A stretch of 21,971 nucleotides of DNA from an uncultured Oscillospiraceae bacterium (GCA_900757415.1 CAAENU010000148.1:1-21971), one strand, 5' to 3'. Counted from the stretch's first letter, positions 7,277-13,391 are shown. Made by a program: numbers and translations. The notes: generated from the letters alone by a model not told the origin.

Positions 7277-9427
7277 TTACATGATCTTCTCGCCGGCGGC
7301 TTCCTTGGCGGCGATTTCCTTCATGGCGTCCTTGTGAGACAGGTTCCAGCGGCCCTTCTCGTCGATCTCCATGAACTTGACCCACATCATGTCGCCCACC
7401 TTGCAGGCGTCTTCCACCTTCTCGATGCGGTGGTCAGACAGCTTGGAAATGTGCACCAATCCGTCCTTGCCGGGGGCGATCTCCACGAAGGCGCCGAAGG
7501 TCATCAGGCGTACCACGCGGCCGTAGTACAGCTTGCCCACCTCGGGCACGAACACGATATCGTCGATGAACTTCTTGGCCTTGTCGCAGCTCTCGGCGTC
7601 GGGGGAGGCGATGTGAATGGTGCCATCGTCGTCGATGTCCACCTTGGCGCCGGACTCGGCCACGATCTTCTGGATCACGCTGCCGCCCTTGCCGATGACC
7701 TCGCGGATACGGTCGGGATCGATGTGCATGGTGATCATCTTGGGGGCATAGCGGCTGACCTCGGGCCGGGGCTCGCTGATGACGGGCAGCATCACCTGAT
7801 CGAGGATCTGGCAGCGGGCGTCATAGGTGATATCCAGCGCGTTGCGGATGATCTCCATGGTCAGGCCGTCGTTCTTCAGGTCCATCTGAATGGCGGTGAT
7901 GCCCTTCTTGGTACCGGCCACCTTAAAGTCCATCTCGCCGTGGAAGTCCTCCACGCCCTGAATGTCGATAAAGGTGGTAAAGCCGCCCTCGTCGTCCTGA
8001 ATGAGGCCGCAGGAGATGCCGGCCACAGGCGCGGAAATGGGCACACCGGCGTCCATCAAAGCCAGCGTGGAGCCGCAGATAGAGCCCTGAGAGGTGGAGC
8101 CGTTGGAGGAAACCACCTCGGACACCACGCGGATGGCATAGGGGAACTCCTCCACCGGGGGGATCACCGGCAGCAGGGCACGCTCAGCCAGCGCGCCGTG
8201 GCCGATCTCGCGGCGGCCGGGGCTGCGGGAGGGCTTGGCCTCGCCCACGGAGTAGCCGGGGAAGTTGTAGTGGTGCATGTAGCGCTTCTCCGTCTCCTCC
8301 CAGATGGTATCCAGCTTCTGGTTGGCGGACAGGGTGTCCAGCGTGCAGACGCTGAGCACCTGGGTCTGGCCGCGGGTAAAGAGGCCGGAGCCGTGGACAC
8401 GGGGCAGCACGCCCACCTCGGCGTCCAAAGGACGAATCTCATTCTTCTGGCGGCCATCCACGCGGTGACCCTCCAGCAGCCACGCCTTTACGATCTTCTT
8501 CTGGAACTTGTAGGTGATCTCGTCCAGATACTGATCCATGTTGGGATATTCCTCCAGGAACAGCTCGTGCCACTTCTCGATCAGCTGGTTCCAGCGGGCC
8601 TCGCGGACATTCTTGTCATCGGTATCCATGGCGGCCTTGGCATCGTCCATGGTGGCGGCCACGATCTTGTCAAACAGCTCCTGATCAAAGTCGGCATGGG
8701 GATAGTCAAACTTGGGCTTGCCGATCTCGCTGACCATCTGGTTGATAAGGGCGACCTGCTTCTGGTTTTCCTCGTGAGCCATCCGGATGGCCTCGAACAT
8801 GGTGTCGTTGTCCACCTGATTGGCGCCCGCCTCGATCATGACCACCTTCTTGCCGGTGGAGACCACGGTCACGTCCAAATCGCTGACCTTCCGCTGCTCG
8901 CTGTCGGGATTCAGCACCAGCTTGCCGTCCACCAGGCCCACCTTCAGCGCGCCCACAGGGCCGTTCCAGGGAATGTCGGAGATGGCCAGCGCGGCGGAGG
9001 TGCCGATGAGGGCGGCAATCTCGGGAGAGCAATCGTGATCCACGGCCATGACGGTGCACATCACGGACACGTCGTTGCGGAAGTCGTAGGGGAACAGGGG
9101 ACGGATGGGGCGGTCGATGACGCGGGAGGTCAGGATGCCCTTCTCGCCGGGACGGCCCTCACGGCGGTTGAAGCTGCCGGGGATGCGGCCCACGGCGTAC
9201 AGCTTTTCCTCAAAGTCCACGCTGAGGGGGAAGAAGTCGATACCGTCACGGGGACGGGCGGAGGCGGTGACGCAGCACAGCACGCGAGTGTCGCCATAGC
9301 CCACCATAACGGCGGCGTTGGCCAGCTCCGCCAGCTTGCCGACCTCCAGCGTCAGGGGGCGGCCGGCCAGATCCATGGTGTACTTGTGGTACTGAGGGAA
9401 TTGGCGATGGGTGATAATCGTTGACAT
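7277..9427 (-). CDS. pnp: Polynucleotide phosphorylase (PNPase)
   Basis: PNPase is the trimeric phosphorolytic 3'-5' exoribonuclease of mRNA decay. The 716-residue protein has the complete domain order: first RNase PH core (about 10-145) with GYGDTRVLC, the helical linker, second RNase PH core (about 310-545) with GSGLFTRGQTQ, GRREIGHGALAERAL and the SNGSTSQGSICGSTLALMDAG region, a KH domain with the GKGG loop (IREVIGKGGSVIQKI), and an S1 domain with FGAFVEIAPGKDGLVHIS. The ATG at 9427 has AAAGGAG 8 bases upstream; the open frame beyond it runs into the leader hairpin. It follows rpsO, the classic order, with an rpsO terminator between. The 147-base leader can fold into a long hairpin, which may be regulatory. 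A long open frame on the opposite strand is a coding shadow. Confidence 0.98.
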   Translation of the reverse strand: MSTIITHRQFPQYHKYTMDLAGRPLTLEVGKLAELANAAVMVGYGDTRVLCCVTASARPRDGIDFFPLSVDFEEKLYAVGRIPGSFNRREGRPGEKGILTSRVIDRPIRPLFPYDFRNDVSVMCTVMAVDHDCSPEIAALIGTSAALAISDIPWNGPVGALKVGLVDGKLVLNPDSEQRKVSDLDVTVVSTGKKVVMIEAGANQVDNDTMFEAIRMAHEENQKQVALINQMVSEIGKPKFDYPHADFDQELFDKIVAATMDDAKAAMDTDDKNVREARWNQLIEKWHELFLEEYPNMDQYLDEITYKFQKKIVKAWLLEGHRVDGRQKNEIRPLDAEVGVLPRVHGSGLFTRGQTQVLSVCTLDTLSANQKLDTIWEETEKRYMHHYNFPGYSVGEAKPSRSPGRREIGHGALAERALLPVIPPVEEFPYAIRVVSEVVSSNGSTSQGSICGSTLALMDAGVPISAPVAGISCGLIQDDEGGFTTFIDIQGVEDFHGEMDFKVAGTKKGITAIQMDLKNDGLTMEIIRNALDITYDARCQILDQVMLPVISEPRPEVSRYAPKMITMHIDPDRIREVIGKGGSVIQKIVAESGAKVDIDDDGTIHIASPDAESCDKAKKFIDDIVFVPEVGKLYYGRVVRLMTFGAFVEIAPGKDGLVHISKLSDHRIEKVEDACKVGDMMWVKFMEIDEKGRWNLSHKDAMKEIAAKEAAGEKIM

Positions 9428-9482
9428 GTCGTTTCTCCTTTTCGGTAAAATATAGGCTCTGCCAACTGTGCCATTCCCACCG

Positions 9483-9539
9483 TTTAGCACTTGAAAACAC
9501 CTCGAAAAGCAGGGCTTCGGCGCATTTTCAACTGCTAAA
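9483..9539 (-). other. Long imperfect hairpin in the pnp leader
   Basis: TTTAGCA-x-TTGAAAA at one end pairs with TTTTCAA-x-TGCTAAA at the other, giving two 7-bp stems around one mismatch, and CGAA/TTCG pairs can extend it inward. There is no U-tract, so it is not a terminator. Position is about 55 bases before the pnp start. In E. coli a leader stem cut by RNase III mediates PNPase autoregulation; a similar role here is inference. Confidence 0.6.
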
Positions 9540-9567
9540 GGCCAGTTGTGACGCAGCGGGCAAAACG

Positions 9568-9601
9568 TGAAAGAAGGGTGATGCGCGGCGCACATCACCC
9601 T
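9568..9601 (-). terminator. Terminator downstream of rpsO
   Basis: A 12-bp stem (9575-9601, one G-U pair, 3-base loop) beginning 11 bases after the rpsO stop is followed in the minus direction by TCTTTC. The U-tract is imperfect, so some read-through into pnp is likely. Confidence 0.7.
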
Positions 9602-9612
9602 GTTTCAACAAA

Positions 9613-9879
9613 TTACTTACGCAGACCCAGCTTGGCGATCAGGGCACGATAGCGCTCGATATCCTTCTTGGCCAGATAGTCCAGCAGGCGGCGGCGCTTA
9701 CCGATCATCATCTGCATGCCGCGGCGGCTGTGGAAGTCATGGGGATGAACCTTCAGGTGCGCGGTCAGCTGGTTGATGCGCTCGGTCAGAATGGCAACCT
9801 GCACCTCGGGGGAGCCGGTGTCGGTAGCGTGGGTGCGGTTGTTTTCAATAATTGCGGTCTTTTGGTCTTTGAGCATCAT
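9613..9879 (-). CDS. rpsO: 30S ribosomal protein S15
   Basis: S15 binds the central domain of 16S rRNA early in 30S assembly. The 88-residue sequence carries the universal blocks DTGSPEVQVAILTERI, DFHSRRGMQMMIGKRRRLLDYL and RYRALIAKLGLRK, and the length matches the family (88-89). Two adjacent ATGs occur; the first, at 9879, is 9 bases from the AAGGTGG ribosome site and is preferred. The gene is transcribed alone or with pnp from a promoter near 10000, leaving a leader of about 105 bases. S15 represses its own synthesis through leader RNA structures in several bacteria, so the long leader may bind S15; this was not demonstrated from sequence. Confidence 0.98.
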   Translation of the reverse strand: MMLKDQKTAIIENNRTHATDTGSPEVQVAILTERINQLTAHLKVHPHDFHSRRGMQMMIGKRRRLLDYLAKKDIERYRALIAKLGLRK

Positions 9880-9991
9880 AGTGTGTTTCCACCTTTCTTG
9901 TATTTTGCCGCGCCGCTGCGTCATGGGACAGGTGAATGATCCGCGCAACGAAGCCGGACGGCCATAATCACGCACATTAACGTGCCTAAAT

Positions 9992-10020
9992 AGAATATCA
10001 CAGAAAATCAGGGTTGTAAA
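9992..10020 (-). promoter_or_regulatory. Promoter of rpsO
   Basis: On the minus strand TTTACA (10015-10020), 17 bases, TATTCT (9992-9997), with an extended -10 (TGA before TATTCT). Transcription would start near 9985, about 105 bases before the rpsO ATG. Confidence 0.82.
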
Positions 10021-10063
10021 GTATTATTTTTCGGGATTCGGCCAGATTTTTGGGGGATAAATA

Positions 10064-10176
10064 TGTAGGGGCCGATGCCCACATCGGCCCGCGCAAAGCA
10101 TGGGAACATTTCCGGCAAACGGCGGGGCAGCGCACCCCAAGGGTACCCGATTCACCGCGTGGGCATCGCCCCTGCA
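10064..10176. repeat. 113-bp element bounded by inverted repeats (MITE-like or intergenic repeat)
   Basis: The left end TGTAGGGGCCGATGCCCAC (10064-10082) and the reverse complement of the right end GTGGGCATCGCCCCTGCA (10159-10176) match with one substitution and one single-base gap. The left end also pairs locally with ATCGGCCC at 10083-10089, giving a tight hairpin. The interior has no convincing gene. It begins 44 bases upstream of the rpsO -35 box and ends 7 bases from the ferredoxin stop, so it could also act as the ferredoxin terminator. No target-site duplication is obvious. Confidence 0.6.
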
Positions 10177-10183
10177 AACAGCT

Positions 10184-10375
10184 TTATCCCCGGATCTCAA
10201 TCGCCCCCGTGGGGCAGCTGTCGGCGGCCTCCTGCGCCGTCAGGCGGCAATTCTCCGGCACAGGACCGGTGATGGCCTGAGCAGGCGCACCGTCGTCCAG
10301 CGAGAACACCTCAGGGCAGATGCTGGGACACAGGCCGCACTGGATGCAGGCCTTCTGGTTCACATTCGCGTACAT
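10184..10375 (-). CDS. Monocluster [4Fe-4S] ferredoxin
   Basis: This is a small soluble electron carrier of 63 residues. The motif CIQCGLCPSICP supplies Cys10, Cys13 and Cys16, and DSCPTGAI supplies Cys54 as the fourth ligand, so it holds one cluster rather than the two of classic clostridial ferredoxins. The extra cysteines Cys20 and Cys43 match the positions that form a disulfide in Thermotoga maritima ferredoxin, and the sequence is close to that type throughout (EVFSLDDG, AADSCPTGAI). The ATG at 10375 has AAAGGAG 9 bases upstream. It lies 60 bases after the repressor gene on the same strand with no clear terminator between, so co-transcription is likely. Its redox partner is not evident from neighbours. 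Confidence 0.93.
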   Translation of the reverse strand: MYANVNQKACIQCGLCPSICPEVFSLDDGAPAQAITGPVPENCRLTAQEAADSCPTGAIEIRG

Positions 10376-10435
10376 GGCAGCACACTCCTTTATCAACATA
10401 GAGAATGGCTGCATTATGCCCGACCCGGCGAAATA

Positions 10436-11179
10436 TTATTCCGGCAGGGGCAGGCCGTGCATCATCACCCGGCCAAAGCAGGTCAGGCTGCGGCCGCTGC
10501 CCTGATGGAACACCACATCCCGGTCCGCCCGCTGCCGGTTCAGGGAAAAAAGGTACACCATCCCCAGCGCATCACGGCAATACTGTTTGCACAGCATGTC
10601 GCCATCCACGCAGAAAATACCAACATCCCCATTCTGCAGCGGATCGTGGTTCACATAGACCACCGACCCGTCCGCGATCCACGGCGCCATGGAGTCCCCC
10701 TGGATCCGCACGGCCAGCTCCGCCCCCATGGGCACATCGCCGGTGACGGGGATCAGCTCATAATCCTCCAGAAACACCGGCGCGGCAAAGCCTGCGGCGG
10801 CGGGCGAGGCGTACAGCGGAATGGTGCGGGGTTCGGCATCGGCGGCATCCTGCCGCAATTCCTCCTCCAGCGCGCTGAAACCCTCCATCACCGAGCGCAC
10901 CGCCTGCCGCCCGGTCAGCGGCAGGGCGCGGTAGCGCTCCACCATCCGCCGCTCTTCTTCCGTATAGGTAAAGGCATGGCGGAAGCTGCCCTGATAGAGA
11001 TAGTTGGGATCCACCCGCAGCGCGTCAAACAGCCGCAGCAGCACATCCTCCTTGGGCGTACTGACACCGATCTCATAGTTGCCGATGGCGCTGCGGCTGA
11101 CGCCCAGCCTCTCCGCCAGCGCATCGCGGCTCATGCCCAGCTCTTCCCGCCGCCGGCGCAGCTGCTCTCCAAAGCTCAT
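10436..11179 (-). CDS. XRE-family repressor with LexA-type S24 autocleavage domain
   Basis: This 247-residue regulator combines an N-terminal helix-turn-helix (residues 5-58, including MSRDALAERLGVSRSAIGNYE) with a C-terminal S24/LexA-like peptidase domain (about 120-240). Ser163 in GDSMAPWI and Lys198 in MLCKQY form the expected Ser-Lys dyad, and Ala129-Gly130 in SPAAAGFAAP is the expected cleavage bond. It should therefore self-cleave when activated, as LexA, HdiR or phage CI do. The ATG at 11179 is preceded by AGGGGG at 8 bases; a GTG at 11197 lies inside an operator and is less likely. Four matching palindromes surround its promoter, implying autorepression. Their sequence is unlike the Gram-positive LexA box, so it is probably not LexA itself. 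Ferredoxin follows in the same direction. Confidence 0.9.
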   Translation of the reverse strand: MSFGEQLRRRREELGMSRDALAERLGVSRSAIGNYEIGVSTPKEDVLLRLFDALRVDPNYLYQGSFRHAFTYTEEERRMVERYRALPLTGRQAVRSVMEGFSALEEELRQDAADAEPRTIPLYASPAAAGFAAPVFLEDYELIPVTGDVPMGAELAVRIQGDSMAPWIADGSVVYVNHDPLQNGDVGIFCVDGDMLCKQYCRDALGMVYLFSLNRQRADRDVVFHQGSGRSLTCFGRVMMHGLPLPE

Positions 11180-11195
11180 GATACGACCCCCTATC

Positions 11196-11208
11196 ACAAG
11201 AATCTTGT
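11196..11208. promoter_or_regulatory. Operator 1 (ACAAGAATCTTGT)
   Basis: Palindrome ACAAGA-A-TCTTGT lying just after the predicted transcription start of the repressor gene (about +6 to +18), immediately before its ribosome site. It matches three further sites nearby, which suggests it is a binding site of the repressor. Confidence 0.8.
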
Positions 11209-11220
11209 TTTTCTGCCTTT

Positions 11221-11249
11221 ATTTTACAGAGTTCGACAGGATATGTCAA
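11221..11249 (-). promoter_or_regulatory. Promoter of the repressor (and probably ferredoxin) gene
   Basis: On the minus strand, perfect TTGACA (11244-11249), 17 bases, TAAAAT (11221-11226). The start is near 11214. Operators flank it on both sides: one downstream of the start, one just upstream of the -35 box. Confidence 0.9.
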
Positions 11250-11253
11250 GGCA

Positions 11254-11276
11254 AAATCACAAGAATCTTGTGATTT
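11254..11276. promoter_or_regulatory. Operator 2 (23-bp perfect palindrome)
   Basis: This is the most extended of the four sites: 11 bases each side of a central A are perfectly complementary, with the core ACAAGAATCTTGT at 11259-11271. It lies between the two divergent promoters, 4 bases from the repressor -35 and 5 bases from the outward -35, so one bound dimer could affect both. Confidence 0.88.
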
Positions 11277-11281
11277 CTTTC

Positions 11282-11310
11282 TTGACATAACAAGTTTCTT
11301 GTGATAGTAT
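11282..11310 (+). promoter_or_regulatory. Outward promoter with embedded operator
   Basis: Perfect TTGACA (11282-11287), 17 bases, TAGTAT (11305-11310), with an extended -10 (TGA). Operator 3 fills the spacer. It points away from the repressor gene toward the convergent tRNA genes. No convincing gene follows; see findings. Confidence 0.88.
11290..11302. promoter_or_regulatory. Operator 3 (ACAAGTTTCTTGT)
   Basis: Palindromic ACAAG-TTT-CTTGT located between the -35 and -10 boxes of the outward promoter, the classic position for blocking polymerase. Its centre is 31 bp from operator 2. Confidence 0.85.
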
Positions 11311-11320
11311 GAATTTGTTC

Positions 11321-11333
11321 ACAAGAAACTTGT
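11321..11333. promoter_or_regulatory. Operator 4 (ACAAGAAACTTGT)
   Basis: Palindromic ACAAG-AAA-CTTGT just downstream of the predicted start of the outward promoter, mirroring operator 1 on the other side. Its centre is 31 bp from operator 3. Confidence 0.83.
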
Positions 11334-11460
11334 TCTCTGGCACAGTCTATCCGGGAAAGGCGGCGGTCATGCCGGGCGAAGCAGATTTTTTCGCAGGAAG
11401 AGGGCCCGTAAACAGTGCGGAAGAGCGGCGAAAGGAGGCGCGGGCAAAAAACATCAGCGG

Positions 11461-11502
11461 CACAAAAAAATCATCCCGGCAGCAAGCGCTGCCAGGATGA
11501 TT
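11461..11502 (-). terminator. Terminator of the tRNA-Thr/tRNA-Tyr transcript
   Basis: A 15-bp stem with one mismatch (9 + 6 pairs, AAGC loop) starts right at the tRNA-Tyr CCA end. In the minus direction it is followed by TTTTTTT. It also has a short U-tract in the plus direction, so it may end transcripts from the outward promoter at 11282 as well. Confidence 0.9.
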
Positions 11503-11587
11503 TGGTGGGGGATGGTGGATTCGAACCACCGAAGGCATTGCCAGCAGATTTACAGTCTGTCCCCTTTGGCCACTCGGGAAATCCCCC
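11503..11587 (-). tRNA. tRNA-Tyr (anticodon GUA)
   Basis: An 85-base class II tRNA with encoded CCA. The acceptor stem GGGGGAT pairs with ATCCCCC, the anticodon loop is CTGTAAA with anticodon GTA, the T arm has GGTTCGAATCC, and a long variable arm is present as expected for bacterial tyrosine tRNA. It follows tRNA-Thr by 10 bases on the same transcript. Confidence 0.97.
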
Positions 11588-11597
11588 ATGATGAAAT

Positions 11598-11673
11598 TGG
11601 AGCTGGTGGACGGATTCGAACCCCCGACCTGCTGATTACAAATCAGCTGCTCTACCAGCTGAGCTACACCAGC
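11598..11673 (-). tRNA. tRNA-Thr (anticodon UGU)
   Basis: A standard 76-base cloverleaf with encoded CCA. The acceptor stem GCTGGTG pairs with CACCAGC, the D arm is GCTCAGCTGGTAGAGC, the anticodon loop is TTTGTAA with anticodon TGT, and the T arm contains GGTTCGAATCC. It is the first of two tRNAs transcribed from the promoter at 11692-11720. Confidence 0.98.
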
Positions 11674-11691
11674 ACGTTACCAGCGAGCATT

Positions 11692-11720
11692 ATATTAACA
11701 GAAGTCCTTGGATTTGTCAA
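11692..11720 (-). promoter_or_regulatory. Promoter of the tRNA-Thr/tRNA-Tyr operon
   Basis: On the minus strand, perfect TTGACA (11715-11720), 17 bases, TAATAT (11692-11697). The start would be about 12 bases before the mature 5' end of tRNA-Thr. Confidence 0.9.
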
Positions 11721-11793
11721 CAGAAAGTTTTACAAAAACCCGGCTTTTTTACAGGCCGGTTTGCTGCACTTCGGAAAAGGAGGGGAAACGCCT

Positions 11794-12027
11794 ATGACCC
11801 TTTCACAGCTATCACAGGAGTACGCCGCGGCAGCGGAGCTGATCTCACGGCGGCTGGCGCTGCTGCGGCAGGCCCAGCGCGATGCCGCCGACCCGCTGCG
11901 CCGCGCCGCGCTGGAGCGGCGCATTGCCGCGCTGCGGCCGCTGCTGCGGGAATGCCGCCAGCTCCAGCGTCTGACGGCCCACTACTATGACAGGAGCTAT
12001 TGCCGTGACCAACGATACCGGATTTGA
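11794..12027 (+). CDS. Small helical protein upstream of a sigma-like factor
   Basis: This 77-residue protein is rich in Ala, Arg, Leu and Gln and looks entirely alpha-helical, with a coiled-coil pattern over residues 5-60. It ends in an aromatic/basic tail (HYYDRSYCRDQRYRI). I do not recognise a named family, but pairs of this kind, a short helical protein followed by a sigma-region-4-like protein, are something I recall from other Clostridia. The ATG at 11794 has a strong AAAAGGAGGGG site about 9 bases upstream. It overlaps the next gene by 23 bases in another frame, which implies coupled translation and a joint role, perhaps as a partner or inhibitor of the DNA-binding protein. No good promoter was found directly upstream. 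Confidence 0.7.
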   Translation: MTLSQLSQEYAAAAELISRRLALLRQAQRDAADPLRRAALERRIAALRPLLRECRQLQRLTAHYYDRSYCRDQRYRI

Positions 12028-12292
12028 TCTGGGCCAGCTGGCGGGCCTGCGGGAATGGCAGCGCAGCAACAGCGGCGACAACAGCGAGCGGCTGGGCCGC
12101 ATGCGCCGCCGCCTGCCCGACGCCATGGCCGAGCTGACGCCCCGCCAGCGCCAGATGATACAGCTGCAATATGCCGAAAAGCTGACCGTGACCCAAATCG
12201 CCCAGCGATTGGGCGTCAACAAATCCACGGTGTCCCGCTGCCTGCGCCGGGCGCGGCAGACGCTGTACAGCCGCCTGCGCTTTACCCTGTAA
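12005..12292 (+). CDS. Sigma-70 region-4-like helix-turn-helix protein
   Basis: This 95-residue protein has a C-terminal sigma region 4 helix-turn-helix: LTPRQRQMIQLQYAEKLTVTQIAQRLGVNKSTVSRCLRRAR, recognised by LTPRQRQMIQLQY and IAQRLGVNKSTVSR. It lacks region 2, so it cannot by itself bind core polymerase and melt a promoter as a full sigma factor does; it may be a DNA-binding regulator or half of a split sigma factor. The start is taken as GTG at 12005 because AGGAG lies 8 bases upstream; an ATG at 11987 in the same frame lacks a site. It overlaps the preceding small gene. Such short sigma-like proteins also occur in phage and integrative elements, but no integrase is seen here. Confidence 0.82.
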   Translation: MTNDTGFDLGQLAGLREWQRSNSGDNSERLGRMRRRLPDAMAELTPRQRQMIQLQYAEKLTVTQIAQRLGVNKSTVSRCLRRARQTLYSRLRFTL

Positions 12293-12307
12293 TTCCCGCG
12301 CCGAGCC

Positions 12308-12337
12308 TTGACAAGGCGCAAGAGGGTATATTATAAT
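12308..12337 (+). promoter_or_regulatory. Promoter of yitT-family gene
   Basis: TTGACA (12308-12313), 18 bases, perfect TATAAT (12332-12337). The start would be near 12344, giving a leader of about 54 AT-rich bases. It lies 16 bases after the stop of the sigma-like gene. Confidence 0.88.
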
Positions 12338-12397
12338 TTGCCCAGCTGATCGCGAAATCCATCATATTATTACATAAAGAAATCGGGAGCGGGACAT

Positions 12398-13282
12398 ATG
12401 TTTCAGAAGGTACAGCAGAATAAATGGCTGCGTCTGGAGATGGGACTGTTCGGCTGCGTGCTGCTGGCGGCGGCCATTAACCTGTTCATTGTGCCGCAGG
12501 GCCTTTACAGCGGCGGACTATATGGTCTGTGCCAGGTGATCCGCACGCTGGTGGTAACCAACATCGGGGTAAAGATACCCTTTGATCTGGCAGGCGTGCT
12601 GTATCTGCTGGTGAACATCCCCATGCTGTGGCTGGCGTGGCGCACGCTGGGCAGCCAGTTTGTGGTGCGTCTGGCGCTGGGCACGGTGGTCAATTCGCTG
12701 GCGTTGGCAGTGATCCCCTCACCTGCGGCGCCCATCATCGCCGACAAGCTGACCTCCTGTCTGGTCGGCGGCATTCTGGCTGGCTTTTCCAGCGGCCTGA
12801 TTTTGACCTGCGGCTGCTCCACCGGCGGACTGGACATCCTGGGCCTGTATCTGAGCAAAAAGGGCAAAGGCTTTACGGTGGGCCGCTTCTCCATCACCTT
12901 CAATGCCGCGCTGTACGCTCTGTGCGCCGTGCTCTTTGATCTCAGCACCGCTATTTACTCCGCCATCTATGTGGTGTTTCAGGCCCTGTTTCTGGATCGG
13001 GTGCACCAGCAGAACATCTCCGTGCAGATGCTGATCTTTACCAAGGAGGACCCGGAGCGGCTGAATCAGACCATTCTGGACAAGCTGGACCGCAGCTTCA
13101 CCCTGTGGGAGGGTCGGGGCGGCTACTCCCACGATCAGGTGCACGTCATGTGCGTATGCCTGAGCAAATATGAGGTGGTGTCGGTGCAGATGGCCCTCAG
13201 TGAGATCGACCCCCACGCCTTCACCATCATTCAGGAGGGCATCCGCGTGGGCGGCAACTTCGGCCGCCACCTGTCCTCCTGA
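12398..13282 (+). CDS. YitT family membrane protein (DUF161/DUF2179)
   Basis: This 294-residue protein has about five to six transmembrane helices in residues 12-185 and a soluble C-terminal domain (about 205-290). The opening LEMGLFGCVLLAAAINLFIVPQGLYSGGLYGL and the block GCSTGGLDILGLYLSKKGK are characteristic of the YitT family (quoted as GLYSGG and STGGLDILG in essence). The C-terminal ITxVxGRGGYS-like segment, here LWEGRGGYSHDQVHVM, marks the DUF2179 domain. Transport or channel roles have been proposed for the family but the substrate is unknown. The ATG follows a moderate GGGAGCGGG site. It is a single-gene unit with its own promoter and a strong terminator. Confidence 0.92.
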   Translation: MFQKVQQNKWLRLEMGLFGCVLLAAAINLFIVPQGLYSGGLYGLCQVIRTLVVTNIGVKIPFDLAGVLYLLVNIPMLWLAWRTLGSQFVVRLALGTVVNSLALAVIPSPAAPIIADKLTSCLVGGILAGFSSGLILTCGCSTGGLDILGLYLSKKGKGFTVGRFSITFNAALYALCAVLFDLSTAIYSAIYVVFQALFLDRVHQQNISVQMLIFTKEDPERLNQTILDKLDRSFTLWEGRGGYSHDQVHVMCVCLSKYEVVSVQMALSEIDPHAFTIIQEGIRVGGNFGRHLSS

Positions 13283-13301
13283 CAGTGGCCGGAAAACCGC
13301 G

Positions 13302-13330
13302 AAAAGCTCCTCACATCGAGGAGCTTTTTT
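13302..13330 (+). terminator. Intrinsic terminator of the yitT-family gene
   Basis: A perfect 11-bp stem (AAAAGCTCCTC and its complement, 5-base loop) ends in TTTTTT, 20 bases after the stop codon. Confidence 0.95.
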
Positions 13331-13391
13331 GTCTGCCAGAGACGCTTTGCGGTATTCGCTGCCCGTGCGGCGGCAAACCGAAGTGCTTTTC

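Noticed and set aside
7334..9424. 696-codon open frame on the plus strand opposite pnp
   Set aside because: It is a shadow of a GC-rich gene: the composition is full of His, Gly, Val and Leu from antisense codons, there is no ribosome site, and the opposite strand encodes a complete PNPase.
9484..9538. TTAGCACTT ... CTGCTAA in the pnp leader, resembling CIRCE halves
   Set aside because: One half matches CIRCE in 8 of 9 bases, but the other is poorer and the gap is 37 bases instead of 9, so HrcA binding is not expected; the pairing is better explained as an RNA hairpin.
11309..11500. 63-codon ORF starting within the outward promoter
   Set aside because: Its ATG lies inside the -10 box, so it cannot be translated from that promoter. 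The internal ATG at 11369 leaves only 43 codons with a poor ribosome site and an end that overlaps the tRNA terminator.
11736..11762. Imperfect hairpin AAACC-C-GGC / GCCGGTTT upstream of the small helical protein
   Set aside because: It has a bulge, and no gene on either strand ends there; too weak to call a terminator.
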